25,770 nucleotides of DNA from Verrucomicrobia bacterium UBA6775 (GTDB lineage Bacteria > Verrucomicrobiota > Verrucomicrobiia > Limisphaerales > UBA1096): assembly GCA_002453165.1 (NCBI GenBank), contig DKGH01000190.1:5229-30998 (forward strand), given 5' to 3'. Made by a program: the position numbers and the translations under genes. Under the pieces are notes generated by a model. It was not told the origin of the DNA and did no database searches. It saw nothing but the letters and a program-made list of their open reading frames with translations. Each line of letters opens with the position of its first letter. Within the stretch, counting starts at the first letter, position 1. This document shows positions 1-8,804 of this stretch, one piece after another.

Positions 1-114
1 CGCGAATTGTGATAAACCATCTGTCCTCCTGTTTGTCCTTCCTACTTCGTCATCAAGAATGACTCACTCAACGCCTGACTTGAAAACGCGTTCACGGGGT
101 GTAACGGTCGCCGC

Positions 115-2142
115 ATGACATTCCGGTTACTGCTTTCTGTAAGTGCCCTTGGCTTGGCGCTTGGCCAAGCGCAACAATCCCACGCCCAGGTTCTGCCATC
201 GAAGGACACTCGTACCGGCGGCCCGAAGACATTGCACACCAAGTGGGCCTTTCCCCACGTGGCCAGCGGTGGGGCGTGGAAGGCCCGGGCGGCTACCATT
301 CGGCTGCAGGCCAAGGTGGCGCTGGGCCTCTACCCGATGCCGGAGCGCACACCACTCAACCCGGTGATCACCGGCCGGGTTGATCGCGGCGATTACACGG
401 TGGAAAATGTTTCGATCGAGACTCACCCGGGCTACTTTCTCTACGGCAACCTTTACCGGCCCAAGCTGAAGACCGACCGCAAGGTGCCGGCGATCCTCAA
501 CCCGCACGGCCACTGGGCGGAGGGGCGGCTGGTCAATCGCAAGGAAGGCAGTGTGCCGGCGCGGTGCATTAACTTTGCCAAGCGCGGCATGGTGGCATTC
601 GCCTACGACATGTTCGGCTACAATGACACCAAGCAGGCCGGTGACCACCGCACGTACGCCAACGATTTGGTGAGCCAGCTCTGGGGGATCAACCTGATGG
701 GTTTGCAGACATGGAACAGCATTCGTGCGCTGGATTTTCTCGAGACACTGCCGGAAGTTGACCACTCGCGGCTGGCCTGCACCGGAGGTTCCGGCGGCGG
801 CACACAGACGTTCATGCTGGGTTTGGTCGACGACCGGCTCGCGGCGCAGGCACCGTGCGTGATGGTATCCCACTCCATGCAGGGCGGTTGCCTTTGCGAG
901 AATGCGCCGGGGCTGCGCGTCCAGTTTTCCAACATGGAAATTTCCGCCGCCGTGGCGCCGCGACCGCAGATGCTCGTCGCCGCGACCGGCGACTGGACCA
1001 AGACCACGATGGAACTTGAGGGGCCGGGCATTCGTTCCGCCTACCATGCGCTCGGGGCGACACAACACGTCGACTACGTGTTGCACGATTACGTGCACAA
1101 CTACAACCGGGCCACGCGCGAGTCGGTCTACGGTTTTTTTAACAAGTGGCTGTTGACCGACGTGTCGGACACGCTGGAGAAGGAGTTTCCTTATGCCAAG
1201 GAGCCGGACGACAAGCTGCTGATTCTCACCGGGGGCAAAGTGCCGGAGTCCGCAGTGAACCGAGAAGACCTGATCAAATATCTCAAGCGGCAGACGCACG
1301 ATGCACTGATCGATGGCAAGCCAAGCGATGAAAACTCGCTCAAGAAATATCAAAAACGGACGCGCTTGGCCTGGGAACGAACGCTGCAGATGCCCATTGC
1401 GCCGGCAAAATTGCTGACCGAAAAACTTGGCCAAGCGGCCGTGGGCGACCTCGCGGTCACGCGCCTTGCGCTTGGCCTGGACGGACTCGGTAATCGGATT
1501 CCGGTGGTACAATTCGCCCCGGAGGGCGGCGCGAAAAATTGGGCGATCGTCGTGCACCCCAAGGGCAGTGGTGCGCTGCTTGGGCCGAAAGGGGCCCCGA
1601 CCGGCTTGGCCAAGGCGCTGCTGGAGCAGGGCGTGGGTGTGCTGGCGCCGGACTTGTACCAGACCGGCGCACTGGCCAACACAGACGTTGCGGCCAAGCG
1701 CGATCTCACCCGGAATTATTTCACTGTGTACAATCGCACCGACCTGCAGGAGCGGGTGCTCGACCTCCTTGCCGTGACGCGGCACGCCCGCCGGTTGGGC
1801 GACAAGGTGATCCTCGCCGGGGTCGATCGCGCCGGGTTATGGGTGCAGTCGGCCTCGCCGATGGCGGACGCCACGATTGCGGACTGCGGGCAGTTCTCTA
1901 TGGATGACGAAACGATGGTGGCGCCGGATTTGTTTTACCCCGGTTTTTATCGCTTGGGTGGTTTCGAGGGGATTGGGCTGACCGGTGGCGCCACGCCTAA
2001 GTTTCTGCACAACACCGGCTCGCAATTTTCCACCACTCACATGAGCGATGTGTATCAGTCGGTCGGCGCGGGAGACCGGCTGCACGTGGCGGAGGCGGCC
2101 GCGAGTGAAGCCGATTTGGCCAAGTGGGCGGCCGAGCTCTGA
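115..2142 (+). CDS. Secreted double alpha/beta-hydrolase (acetylxylan-esterase-like)
   Basis: The 675-residue product starts with a signal peptide (hydrophobic residues 4-18, likely cleavage after Ala24 in SHAQ), so it should act outside the cytoplasm. Residues about 95-350 form an alpha/beta-hydrolase domain: nucleophile elbow GGSGGG with Ser226, likely acid Asp293 in ATGDW, and likely base His328 in DYVHNY. Family relatives in Planctomycetes and Verrucomicrobia are annotated as acetylxylan esterases or dienelactone-hydrolase-like; the substrate cannot be read from sequence. Residues about 440-660 look like a second hydrolase fold whose elbow position reads GVDRAG and lacks a serine, so that half is probably not catalytic. 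The ATG at 115 has only a weak upstream purine stretch but places the signal peptide correctly. The palindrome at 157-172 lies inside the signal-peptide codons. The stop is 3 bp before the next start, suggesting co-transcription. Confidence 0.8.
   Translation: MTFRLLLSVSALGLALGQAQQSHAQVLPSKDTRTGGPKTLHTKWAFPHVASGGAWKARAATIRLQAKVALGLYPMPERTPLNPVITGRVDRGDYTVENVSIETHPGYFLYGNLYRPKLKTDRKVPAILNPHGHWAEGRLVNRKEGSVPARCINFAKRGMVAFAYDMFGYNDTKQAGDHRTYANDLVSQLWGINLMGLQTWNSIRALDFLETLPEVDHSRLACTGGSGGGTQTFMLGLVDDRLAAQAPCVMVSHSMQGGCLCENAPGLRVQFSNMEISAAVAPRPQMLVAATGDWTKTTMELEGPGIRSAYHALGATQHVDYVLHDYVHNYNRATRESVYGFFNKWLLTDVSDTLEKEFPYAKEPDDKLLILTGGKVPESAVNREDLIKYLKRQTHDALIDGKPSDENSLKKYQKRTRLAWERTLQMPIAPAKLLTEKLGQAAVGDLAVTRLALGLDGLGNRIPVVQFAPEGGAKNWAIVVHPKGSGALLGPKGAPTGLAKALLEQGVGVLAPDLYQTGALANTDVAAKRDLTRNYFTVYNRTDLQERVLDLLAVTRHARRLGDKVILAGVDRAGLWVQSASPMADATIADCGQFSMDDETMVAPDLFYPGFYRLGGFEGIGLTGGATPKFLHNTGSQFSTTHMSDVYQSVGAGDRLHVAEAAASEADLAKWAAEL
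157..172. repeat. Iterated palindrome GCGCTTGGCCAAGCGC, copy in signal-peptide codons
   Basis: A perfect 16-bp palindrome, one of 19 exact copies of the CTTGGCCAAG core in the window. Here it is read as Leu-Gly-Gln-Ala within the signal peptide of the hydrolase. Confidence 0.85.
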
Positions 2143-2145
2143 TCG

Positions 2146-3075
2146 ATGGCTTCCACGATCAAGGCTCTCCGCGCACTTTCCGCCCCGCCCCGGGTGCGGC
2201 TGGTCGCGTTGTTGAGCGAGAGTGAATTGACGGTGCGTGAGTTGACCGACATCACCGGCATGCGGCAGTCCGGTATCTCGATGCACCTTGGCCAACTACA
2301 GGACGCCGGGTTGGTTGAGTCGAGTCGCGACGGCAAGAACGCCTACTATCGCGTGGCCCGCGGCAACGAAAACAGGGGACTGATTGAGTTGGCCGCCGCC
2401 GGAGCTGCCGAGATTCCCGAGCACGAGGCGGATCTCCAAAACTTGAAGCGGATTCTCGAACGCAGGGAAAATCAGGATCTCGTTTACTTCAACCGCGTGG
2501 CCGGCCGGTTCGACAGCGTCTACGGCCCGGGCCGCTCGTGGCAGGCGTTTGGCCAGTTGCTCCTAAGGTTGGTGCCGGAAATCGTCGTGGCCGACCTCGG
2601 CTCCGGTGAAGGGCTGCTCAGCGAGTTGCTCGCGCGAAAATGCAGTCAGGTAATTGCTGTCGACAACTCGGATCAGATCGTCAAGTTCGGGCAGGCCAAG
2701 GCAAAGAAAAACGGCCTGAAGAACCTCGATTTTCGGCAGGGTGACTTGCAGAGTCCACCCATCGACGACACCTCGGTGGACCTCGCGATCCTCAGCCAGG
2801 CGTTGCATCATGCCGAGGATCCCGCTGCGGCAATCGAGGGGGCGTTTCGCATTCTCAAGCCGGGCGGGCAGGTGATGATTCTCGACCTCGTGAAACACAA
2901 GTTCGACAAGGCAGCCGAATTGTTCGGTGACCGCTGGCCCGGCTTCTCCGAGGGGGAGCTGCACCAGTGGCTCGAGGCGGCCGGGTTTGGGCAGATCGAG
3001 GTCAGTGTCGTCGCGCGCGAGGAGGAGGAGCCGCATTTCGAGACACTGCTGGCCAGCGCAGTGCATCCGGTATAG
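2146..3075 (+). CDS. ArsR-family winged helix fused to SAM-dependent methyltransferase
   Basis: The product has 309 residues. Residues about 1-75 are an ArsR/SmtB winged helix: the segment LTDITGMRQSGISMHLGQL is the recognition-helix region, followed by a wing ending in AYYRV. Residues about 115-300 are a class I methyltransferase with SAM motif I at 150-155 (DLGSGEG) and a later ILKPGG motif. Fusions of this kind are widespread in bacteria and are often found near methionine/SAM-cycle genes, where they are thought to regulate in response to SAM or its products; no such gene lies next to this one. I see no metal-binding Cys pair of the CVC type. It starts 3 bp after the hydrolase stop, so the two are probably in one transcript. 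Confidence 0.85.
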   Translation: MASTIKALRALSAPPRVRLVALLSESELTVRELTDITGMRQSGISMHLGQLQDAGLVESSRDGKNAYYRVARGNENRGLIELAAAGAAEIPEHEADLQNLKRILERRENQDLVYFNRVAGRFDSVYGPGRSWQAFGQLLLRLVPEIVVADLGSGEGLLSELLARKCSQVIAVDNSDQIVKFGQAKAKKNGLKNLDFRQGDLQSPPIDDTSVDLAILSQALHHAEDPAAAIEGAFRILKPGGQVMILDLVKHKFDKAAELFGDRWPGFSEGELHQWLEAAGFGQIEVSVVAREEEEPHFETLLASAVHPV

Positions 3076-3115
3076 GCGAGTCGCTTTGCGGGCCGATTGA
3101 TGCTTCAATCGCCAC

Positions 3116-5050
3116 GTGAGCAACGTCGCGTCGAACGACATTTTTTCCATCCAAACCAAGTCCCCTGGCCCCGCCGGCAAGCTGCCGCTTTCCGCGGAGG
3201 AGATGCGCAGTAAACCCAGCGGTGACATTTTTGGGATGACCCAGAGTGCCGGCATGGGTTGGAAAGCCTCCGAACTGGGCCGCGACCATTATCTCATACT
3301 CAGCACACAGGGAGGGTTACGCGCTCCAGATGGACAGCCGGTTGCGCTGGGATTTCATACCGGCCATTGGGAGATCGCGCTACAGGCTGAGGCGGCTGCC
3401 GATCGATTGCATAAACTAGGCGGTCTGCCATTCGCGGCCTTCTGCTCGGACCCTTGCGATGGCCGCACGCAGGGGACAGTTGGTATGTTTGACAGCCTGC
3501 CTTACCGGAACGATGCCGCTCAGGTTTTCCGTCGCCTCGCCCGTTCGCTGCCCACGCGCAAGGGCATCCTCGGCGTGGCGACCTGTGACAAGGGGCTGCC
3601 GGCTATGATGATGGCGCTTGCCGGTATGGGCGACCTACCGAGCGTGATCGTCCCCGGCGGCGTATCGTTGCCGCCTGAGCAGGGGGAGGACGCCGGCGCG
3701 GTGCAGACGATCGGCGCCCGGTTTTCGCACGGCATGCTTTCGCTGGACGAAGCCACGGAGTTGGGCTGCAAGGCGTGTGCCTCTCCCGGTGGTGGCTGCC
3801 AGTTTTTGGGGACGGCGGCAACTTCGCAGGTTGTTGCGGAGGCAATGGGCATGGCCGTGCCGCACTCGGCATTGGCTCCCTCCGGCCAACCCGTGTGGCT
3901 CGACATTGCCACCCGTTCGGCGGAAGCCGTCGTTGCTATGAAACAAAACGGCACAGCGCTGAAGGACATCCTCACGCCGGCAGCGTTGAAAAACGCGATG
4001 GCGCTGCACGCTGCGTTTGGTGGCTCGACGAATCTACTGCTGCACATACCGGCGATCGCCTACTGCGCGGGCATCGAACGACCGACGGTGAACGACTGGA
4101 GTGCCATCAACAAGGCCGTCCCCCGGATCGTCGACGTGCTGCCAAACGGCCCGACTCATCATCCGACCGTGCGCGTTTTTTTGGCCGGGGGTGTGCCGGA
4201 GGTGATGCTGCATTTGCGCGAGTTAAACCTGATCGATGCCAGTCAGCGCAGCGTCACCGGCAGGACGATTGATGAGGAATTAAACGACTGGGAACAGTCC
4301 GAGCGCCGCCAGCGCTTACGCGAAATCTTGAAGGAACAGGACGGTGTCGATCCCGAAGACGTGATCCTTTCGCCGGAGCGCGCCCGCGATCGTGGCCTGA
4401 CGAGTACGGTGATGTTCCCGAGCGGCAACCTCGCGCCCGAGGGGGCGGTCATCAAAAGCACCGCGATCGATCCGAGTCTGGTTGACGAAAACGGCGTCTA
4501 CGCGCACGAAGGCCCGGCCAAGGTGTTTACCAGCGAGCACGACGCCATCGCGGCGATCAAGCAAAACGAAATTGAGGCCGGCGATGTGCTGGTCGTGACC
4601 GGCTGCGGGCCGATCGGCACCGGGATGGAGGAGACGTATCAACTGACCTCGGCGCTGAAGTTTTTGCCGTTCGGCAAACATGTGGCGTTGGTGACCGATG
4701 CCCGTTTTTCCGGCGTCTCAACCGGCGCGTGCATCGGGCATGTTGGCCCGGAGGGGTTGGCCGGCGGGCCGATCGGCAAACTGAAAAGCGGAGATGTGAT
4801 CTCGATTCAACTCGACCGCAATTCGCTTGAGGGATTCGTGAACCTTGTTGGAGAGTGGGATGATCGGTTTGACGCTGAGGAAGGGGCCAAGCGCTTGGCC
4901 AAGCGCGAGACGCGTGACGATATCGCGCCGCACTCGGCGTTGCCGGATGACACCCGGTTGTGGGCGGTGCTGCAGGGCGTGGGTGGCGGCACGTGGGGTG
5001 GCTGTGTTTTTGACGTCGACCAGATTGTGGCCAAGCTGCAGTCGAGTTGA
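3116..5050 (+). CDS. yjhG: YjhG/YagF-type dehydratase (IlvD/Edd family), probable D-xylonate dehydratase
   Basis: The 644-residue protein matches, from my memory of the E. coli sequence, YjhG/YagF almost end to end: SGDIFGMTQSAGMGW near the N-terminus, SDPCDGRTQGT, FDSLPYRNDA, GCKACASPGGGCQF, HAAFGGSTNLLLHIPAIA, LPNGPTHHPTV and a C-terminal LPDDTRLWAVLQGVGGGTW. YjhG removes water from D-xylonate to give 2-keto-3-deoxy-xylonate. IlvD/Edd enzymes are cytoplasmic and use an Fe-S cluster; Cys114, Cys157 and Cys228 are the likely ligands. The start is GTG at 3116, which gives the usual N-terminus and length (E. coli about 655). No sugar dehydrogenase or transporter is adjacent; a DHDPS-family aldolase, the class that would act next, lies about 11.7 kb downstream. 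A palindrome copy at 4891-4906 encodes Leu-Ala-Lys-Arg near the C-terminus. Closely related sugar acids are possible substrates. Confidence 0.9.
   Translation: MSNVASNDIFSIQTKSPGPAGKLPLSAEEMRSKPSGDIFGMTQSAGMGWKASELGRDHYLILSTQGGLRAPDGQPVALGFHTGHWEIALQAEAAADRLHKLGGLPFAAFCSDPCDGRTQGTVGMFDSLPYRNDAAQVFRRLARSLPTRKGILGVATCDKGLPAMMMALAGMGDLPSVIVPGGVSLPPEQGEDAGAVQTIGARFSHGMLSLDEATELGCKACASPGGGCQFLGTAATSQVVAEAMGMAVPHSALAPSGQPVWLDIATRSAEAVVAMKQNGTALKDILTPAALKNAMALHAAFGGSTNLLLHIPAIAYCAGIERPTVNDWSAINKAVPRIVDVLPNGPTHHPTVRVFLAGGVPEVMLHLRELNLIDASQRSVTGRTIDEELNDWEQSERRQRLREILKEQDGVDPEDVILSPERARDRGLTSTVMFPSGNLAPEGAVIKSTAIDPSLVDENGVYAHEGPAKVFTSEHDAIAAIKQNEIEAGDVLVVTGCGPIGTGMEETYQLTSALKFLPFGKHVALVTDARFSGVSTGACIGHVGPEGLAGGPIGKLKSGDVISIQLDRNSLEGFVNLVGEWDDRFDAEEGAKRLAKRETRDDIAPHSALPDDTRLWAVLQGVGGGTWGGCVFDVDQIVAKLQSS
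4885..4906. repeat. Iterated palindrome with extra half-site, inside the dehydratase gene
   Basis: GGCCAA is followed directly by the full 16-bp palindrome GCGCTTGGCCAAGCGC (4891-4906). It is read as Ala-Lys-Arg-Leu-Ala-Lys-Arg in a surface-like stretch near the C-terminus of the YjhG-type protein. Confidence 0.85.
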
Positions 5051-5053
5051 GCG

Positions 5054-5782
5054 ATGGCATCGCACCTGTACAACAGTCGCTTGGGCAAGGTGGTCTGGTT
5101 TGTCCGCCGGTTCGGCGCGGGCGAGTTGTTGATGAAGCCGCTGCGCTGTGCCTTCGCGCCGTTCATCATCCCGCGATTGGCCAGGCGCGAGTTCGCTTTT
5201 TCCGACAAGACACTCCCGCTCTTTTACCACCGTTACAACATGACGTGGGCCAATGAGCGCGCTGTTGAGGTGCCGATCGCCCGTGAATACTTGGGTCGGC
5301 ACACTGGTCAGCGCGTGCTGGAGGTGGGCAACGTCCTGTCGCATTACGGCGATGTTGACCACGTTGTTATCGATAAATTCGAACGGGGCAAGGGGGTCGT
5401 GAATGAGGATATTTTGGAATACTCACCGGCAGAGCAGTTCGACTTGATCCTTTCGATTTCGACCTTCGAACACATCGGTTTCGATGACGAAGCCGACGGC
5501 GACAGCGGCGAAAAAATCAGGCGCGCGATCACCGCTTGCCAAGCGCTGCTGGCAGATGCGGGCCGTTTGGTTTTGACCTTACCGCTCGGCTACAATCCCG
5601 CGCTCGATACGATGATCGCTGACGACCAACTGCAGAGCGACCGGGCATTTTTCATCCGGCGCACCGGGAGGTTGCGATGGGAACCGACCACCGCCGAGGT
5701 GGCGCTGGATTGTCGCTACGGGAGTCCGTTCCCTTATGCGAATGCCTTGATGGTCGCGGAGTTTGGGAGGGCTGCCGAATGA
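5054..5782 (+). CDS. Class I SAM-dependent methyltransferase, envelope-cluster type
   Basis: The product has 242 residues. Its core has a SAM motif I-like VLEVGNVLSHY at 88-98, an acidic strand end VVIDKFE (104-110), NEDILEY (117-123) and a LILSISTFEHIG stretch (131-142) that matches motif IV/post-motif in small-molecule methyltransferases. The N-terminal 60 residues are basic and partly hydrophobic (VVWFVRRF, FAPFIIP) and could associate with the membrane. It begins 3 bp after the dehydratase stop and overlaps the following glycosyltransferase start by 4 bp (ATGA), so it is best read as the first gene of the glycan/export cluster. The methyl acceptor is unknown; a sugar or lipid-linked glycan is the contextual guess. 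Confidence 0.7.
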   Translation: MASHLYNSRLGKVVWFVRRFGAGELLMKPLRCAFAPFIIPRLARREFAFSDKTLPLFYHRYNMTWANERAVEVPIAREYLGRHTGQRVLEVGNVLSHYGDVDHVVIDKFERGKGVVNEDILEYSPAEQFDLILSISTFEHIGFDDEADGDSGEKIRRAITACQALLADAGRLVLTLPLGYNPALDTMIADDQLQSDRAFFIRRTGRLRWEPTTAEVALDCRYGSPFPYANALMVAEFGRAAE

Positions 5783-6894
5783 AGCCGCTGAGTTTTTTGA
5801 TGCTCAACTGGCGTGACCCGGAAAACCCGCTGGCCGGTGGGGCCGAGCGCGTCACGCTCAAGCACATGACTGAGTTGGCGCGGCGCGGGCATAACGTCGT
5901 CTGGTTCGCAAATGACTTCGACGGAGCCAAGCCGGAGACGGAGATCGATGGCATCCGTATCGTCCGCGGAGGCCGGCCGGGGACATCGATTTTTCATGCG
6001 TTTTTGTTTGCCCGAAAAAACGGGCCGTTTGATTTGGTGATCGACCAGCATCACGGCATCCCGTGGTTCGCGCAATGGTGGTCGCGCACGCGTTGCATCG
6101 CCTATATCCACGAGGTGCTGGGGCCGATTTGGGAATCGTTTTACCGCTGGCCAACGAGCGTGATCGGCCAGACGCAGGAAAGGTTGATCCACCAGTTTTA
6201 TGCCGACGTCCCGTTTTGGACGGTGTCCGAATCGACACGGTTACAGTTGCTGGAGCATGGAGTGGACGAGGTCAGTGTTTGGCCCAACGGAACCGACACC
6301 GAGCCGCTGCCGGAATTGCCGGCCAAGCGCCTGGCCAAACCGCTGCGCCTCATCGCGCTGTCGCGCCTCGCGCCGAACAAGCGGGTCAGCGATGTGATCC
6401 GTGTGTTGGCGCTGTTGAACGACGCCGGTTGCCCTGCTGAGTTGACGGTGGTCGGTTCCGGCTGGGAGCGTGACCTGCTCGGTCGTCTGGCCGGGTCGCT
6501 TGGCCAAGCGGATGCGGTGACATTCAAGGAGCATCTTGATGACGACGAAAAAAATGTTGAGTTGCAAAAGGCGCACCTGCTTTTACATACCTCGGTGCGG
6601 GAAGGGTGGGGGCTGAACGTCATCGAGGGCAACGCGATGGGGACGCCGGCGGTGGTTTATCCGGTCGGCGGATTGGTGGACTCGACCGTGGACGGGATCA
6701 CCGGCCTCGTCAGCACCGGGGAGACACCCCTAAGTCTTGCGGTAAAAATCCGCCAGTTGGTCGATGACCCTGACCGGTACGATCAATTGCGGGAGGCGGC
6801 CTGGCGTCGGTCGTTTGAGTTTCGCTGGGAAAAAGTGCTTCGCCCGACCTGTGACTGGCTGGAAAACTTGGCCGGGGATGGGGGCGCCTTGTAA
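5779..6894 (+). CDS. Glycosyltransferase family 4 (GT-B fold)
   Basis: The product has 371 residues. The N-terminal domain holds NPLAGGAERVTL (16-27), the usual nucleotide-sugar GT4 opening with GGAE. The C-terminal domain has LIALSRLAPNKR and the E-x7-E type donor-binding segment VREGWGLNVIEGNAMGTP, followed by YPVGG. GT4 enzymes are retaining transferases using a nucleotide-activated sugar, usually at the cytoplasmic side of the membrane. The reading frame stays open further upstream, but the ATG at 5779 gives the proper GT4 N-terminus and couples with the previous stop (ATGA). The palindrome at 6497-6510 encodes Leu-Gly-Gln-Ala in the linker between alpha/beta units, and a degenerate copy near 6320 encodes Leu-Ala-Lys-Arg-Leu-Ala-Lys. 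Specificity cannot be read. Confidence 0.85.
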   Translation: MKPLSFLMLNWRDPENPLAGGAERVTLKHMTELARRGHNVVWFANDFDGAKPETEIDGIRIVRGGRPGTSIFHAFLFARKNGPFDLVIDQHHGIPWFAQWWSRTRCIAYIHEVLGPIWESFYRWPTSVIGQTQERLIHQFYADVPFWTVSESTRLQLLEHGVDEVSVWPNGTDTEPLPELPAKRLAKPLRLIALSRLAPNKRVSDVIRVLALLNDAGCPAELTVVGSGWERDLLGRLAGSLGQADAVTFKEHLDDDEKNVELQKAHLLLHTSVREGWGLNVIEGNAMGTPAVVYPVGGLVDSTVDGITGLVSTGETPLSLAVKIRQLVDDPDRYDQLREAAWRRSFEFRWEKVLRPTCDWLENLAGDGGAL

Positions 6895-6927
6895 CTTTTT
6901 GTCGGTAAGAGTGTTAATGCTTGGTCT

Positions 6928-7914
6928 GTGACGTCTCTGTTTGAAATCGATTCCCTGAGCCACCTGTACGGTTCCGTGCTGGCGCTGGATGGGGTGTCGC
7001 TTTCGGTGGAGCAGGGGGCGATCGGGTTGGTTGGACAGAACGGCGCGGGCAAATCGACGCTGATCAAAATCCTGCTCGGGCTTGTTCGCCACACCGACGG
7101 CACGGTGCGCGTGTTCGGGTCGGACGTTGCGAAAAACGGTGTCGGGTTGCGCGGCCGGATCGGCTACATGCCGGAGCGAGAGGGCTTGACTCCGGGGCTG
7201 AACGGCATCGAGTATGTCGGCCTGTCCGGTGAGTTGAACGGCATGCCGCGCAAGCTCGCGCTGCGCCGCGCCCATGAGTTGCTTTCGCGACTGGGGCTGG
7301 AGGAGGCGCGTTACCGGCGGTTGGAGAATTATTCGGCGGGAATGGTGCAGCGCATCAAGCTGGCGGCCACGCTGGTGCACGATCCCGATTTGCTGCTGCT
7401 CGACGAGCCTACCTCCGGGCTGGATCCCGACGGCCGCACCGCAATGCTGGCGATGCTCAAGTCGTTGGCGCAGCGGCCGGGCAAGTCGCTGCTTTTCTCG
7501 ACTCATTTACTCGGTGACATCGAGCATGTTTGCCGGCACGCGATCATCATGGAGAAGGGCCGGGTTGCCGCCTCGGGGCCGCTCGACGAGATGCTCGCCG
7601 GGCAGGCGCATGCCTTCTCGCTTCGTTGGAAAAATGGAAATGACTCCACCAATGATGCGTATCTCGCCGCCCTGCAGCAGGCCGGTGCGGAGGTGTCGCC
7701 CGGGGAGGAACTTGGCCAGGCGCGGGCGGTGGTCTCCGGCGACTGGTCGAGCCAGCAGTTTTTCCACTTGGCCAAGCGGACGGAGGTAACGCTCACCGGG
7801 CTTGAGCCAGAGGAGATGGATTTACGAACAGTTTACCGGAAGCTGGTCGGGATGGAGACGCCGCCGCCGCTCATCGACTTGGCCAAGCGCGAGGAAAGCG
7901 GGGTGGTGTCGTGA
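6928..7914 (+). CDS. ABC transporter ATP-binding protein (ABC-2 exporter type), first of two
   Basis: The 328-residue product has Walker A GQNGAGKST (36-44), an ABC signature in the variant form YSAGM (135-139), Walker B LLLLDE (155-160) followed by PTSGLD, and a switch His in STHLLGDIEH. The roughly 100-residue C-terminal extension is typical of CcmA/NatA-type ATPases of ABC-2 exporters. The start is GTG at 6928, 33 bp after the glycosyltransferase. The stop overlaps the next start by 4 bp (GTGA), so it pairs with the permease at 7911. Palindrome copies at 7767 and 7878 encode Leu-Ala-Lys-Arg in the C-terminal extension. The exported substrate is unknown. Confidence 0.88.
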   Translation: MTSLFEIDSLSHLYGSVLALDGVSLSVEQGAIGLVGQNGAGKSTLIKILLGLVRHTDGTVRVFGSDVAKNGVGLRGRIGYMPEREGLTPGLNGIEYVGLSGELNGMPRKLALRRAHELLSRLGLEEARYRRLENYSAGMVQRIKLAATLVHDPDLLLLDEPTSGLDPDGRTAMLAMLKSLAQRPGKSLLFSTHLLGDIEHVCRHAIIMEKGRVAASGPLDEMLAGQAHAFSLRWKNGNDSTNDAYLAALQQAGAEVSPGEELGQARAVVSGDWSSQQFFHLAKRTEVTLTGLEPEEMDLRTVYRKLVGMETPPPLIDLAKREESGVVS

Positions 7915-8804
7915 GCGAATCCAATTCGGACAACGAATCCGTCATCCAGCACAAGGCCTGGTTTGCTGCCTGGCCGATCGCCCGGACGGCGATGCATCTC
8001 GTGTTTCGGCGGAAGTTGTTTTGGGTGCTGTTCGCCCTTGCGCTGTTGAGTTTTCTTTTCATGTTCGGTGCGATTTACCTGCTGGCGACCCTCCGCCAAC
8101 AGTACCCGCAGGTGGAGCAGTTCATCACCGGCATGCTGAAAGACTTGGACGGTTCCGGCACCACGTTTTTGAATTTCATGGTAGCTCAGGGAACGGTGAC
8201 GATGATCTTGTTGGCGTTTGCTGGGTCGGTGCTGGCGGGCAACGACCACAGCCGGGGTGGCCTGATTTTTTACCTGTCACGCCGAATCAACGTGGTGCAT
8301 TACGCGGCCGGCAAACTGCTGGCGATCGGATTGATCATCAGCCTGACGACCACGTTGCCGGCGCTCGTTTTGTTCATCGAGTACGGTTTGCTTGGGGATA
8401 CCGGAACATATTTTGGGGAAAAATACCCGATCTTCTTTGGAATACTCGGCTACGGGGCGTTGCTTTCGTTGGCGGTCGGGCTGCTGCTCTTCGCGCTGGT
8501 GTCTTGGATGCCGAAGCCTGTGCCGCTGGTGATGCTGTGGGGCGGGTTGTTTGTCTTTCTCCCGATCCTCAGCCGTATCCTTACTTTTGCGATGCGCAAG
8601 CCGGGAATGCGTCGCCGGGATGCGATGGAGGAGTCGCCGTGGAGGTTGCTCGATTTTTGGAACGACCTTTACATCGTGGGGAACAAGTTTTTCGGAGTGG
8701 ACAAGCCGTTGTTCACCGGGGCCGCGGTGGTGGTTTGTGCGGTCTGTATTATTTCGGCGTTGGCCATCGTCGTTCGGTTGCGCCAGTTGCAGCATCAATC
8801 ATGA
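7911..8804 (+). CDS. ABC-2 type permease, first of two
   Basis: The product has 297 residues with about six hydrophobic membrane segments: near 38-62, 88-110 with the following loop, 125-150, 165-195, 200-225 and 265-290. It fits ABC-2 permeases that pair with CcmA/NatA ATPases, including a GNDHSRGGLIFYLSRRI coupling-region-like loop after the second segment. It starts with GTG overlapping the preceding ATPase stop and ends overlapping the ATG of the second ATPase (ATGA at 8801). This places it between two ATPases of the same class, so the four genes 6928-10549 probably make one or two related exporters. Confidence 0.8.
   Translation: MSESNSDNESVIQHKAWFAAWPIARTAMHLVFRRKLFWVLFALALLSFLFMFGAIYLLATLRQQYPQVEQFITGMLKDLDGSGTTFLNFMVAQGTVTMILLAFAGSVLAGNDHSRGGLIFYLSRRINVVHYAAGKLLAIGLIISLTTTLPALVLFIEYGLLGDTGTYFGEKYPIFFGILGYGALLSLAVGLLLFALVSWMPKPVPLVMLWGGLFVFLPILSRILTFAMRKPGMRRRDAMEESPWRLLDFWNDLYIVGNKFFGVDKPLFTGAAVVVCAVCIISALAIVVRLRQLQHQS

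Noticed and set aside
127..1785. Long minus-strand open frame (552 codons) opposite the hydrolase
   Set aside because: It is a GC-rich shadow of the plus-strand gene, with Arg/His-rich composition and no recognisable domain; the plus strand has a signal peptide and catalytic motifs.
7802..8800. Open frame continuing 1 kb upstream of the second ABC ATPase
   Set aside because: It runs through the permease gene in another frame with implausible composition; the ATPase proper begins at the ATG at 8801.
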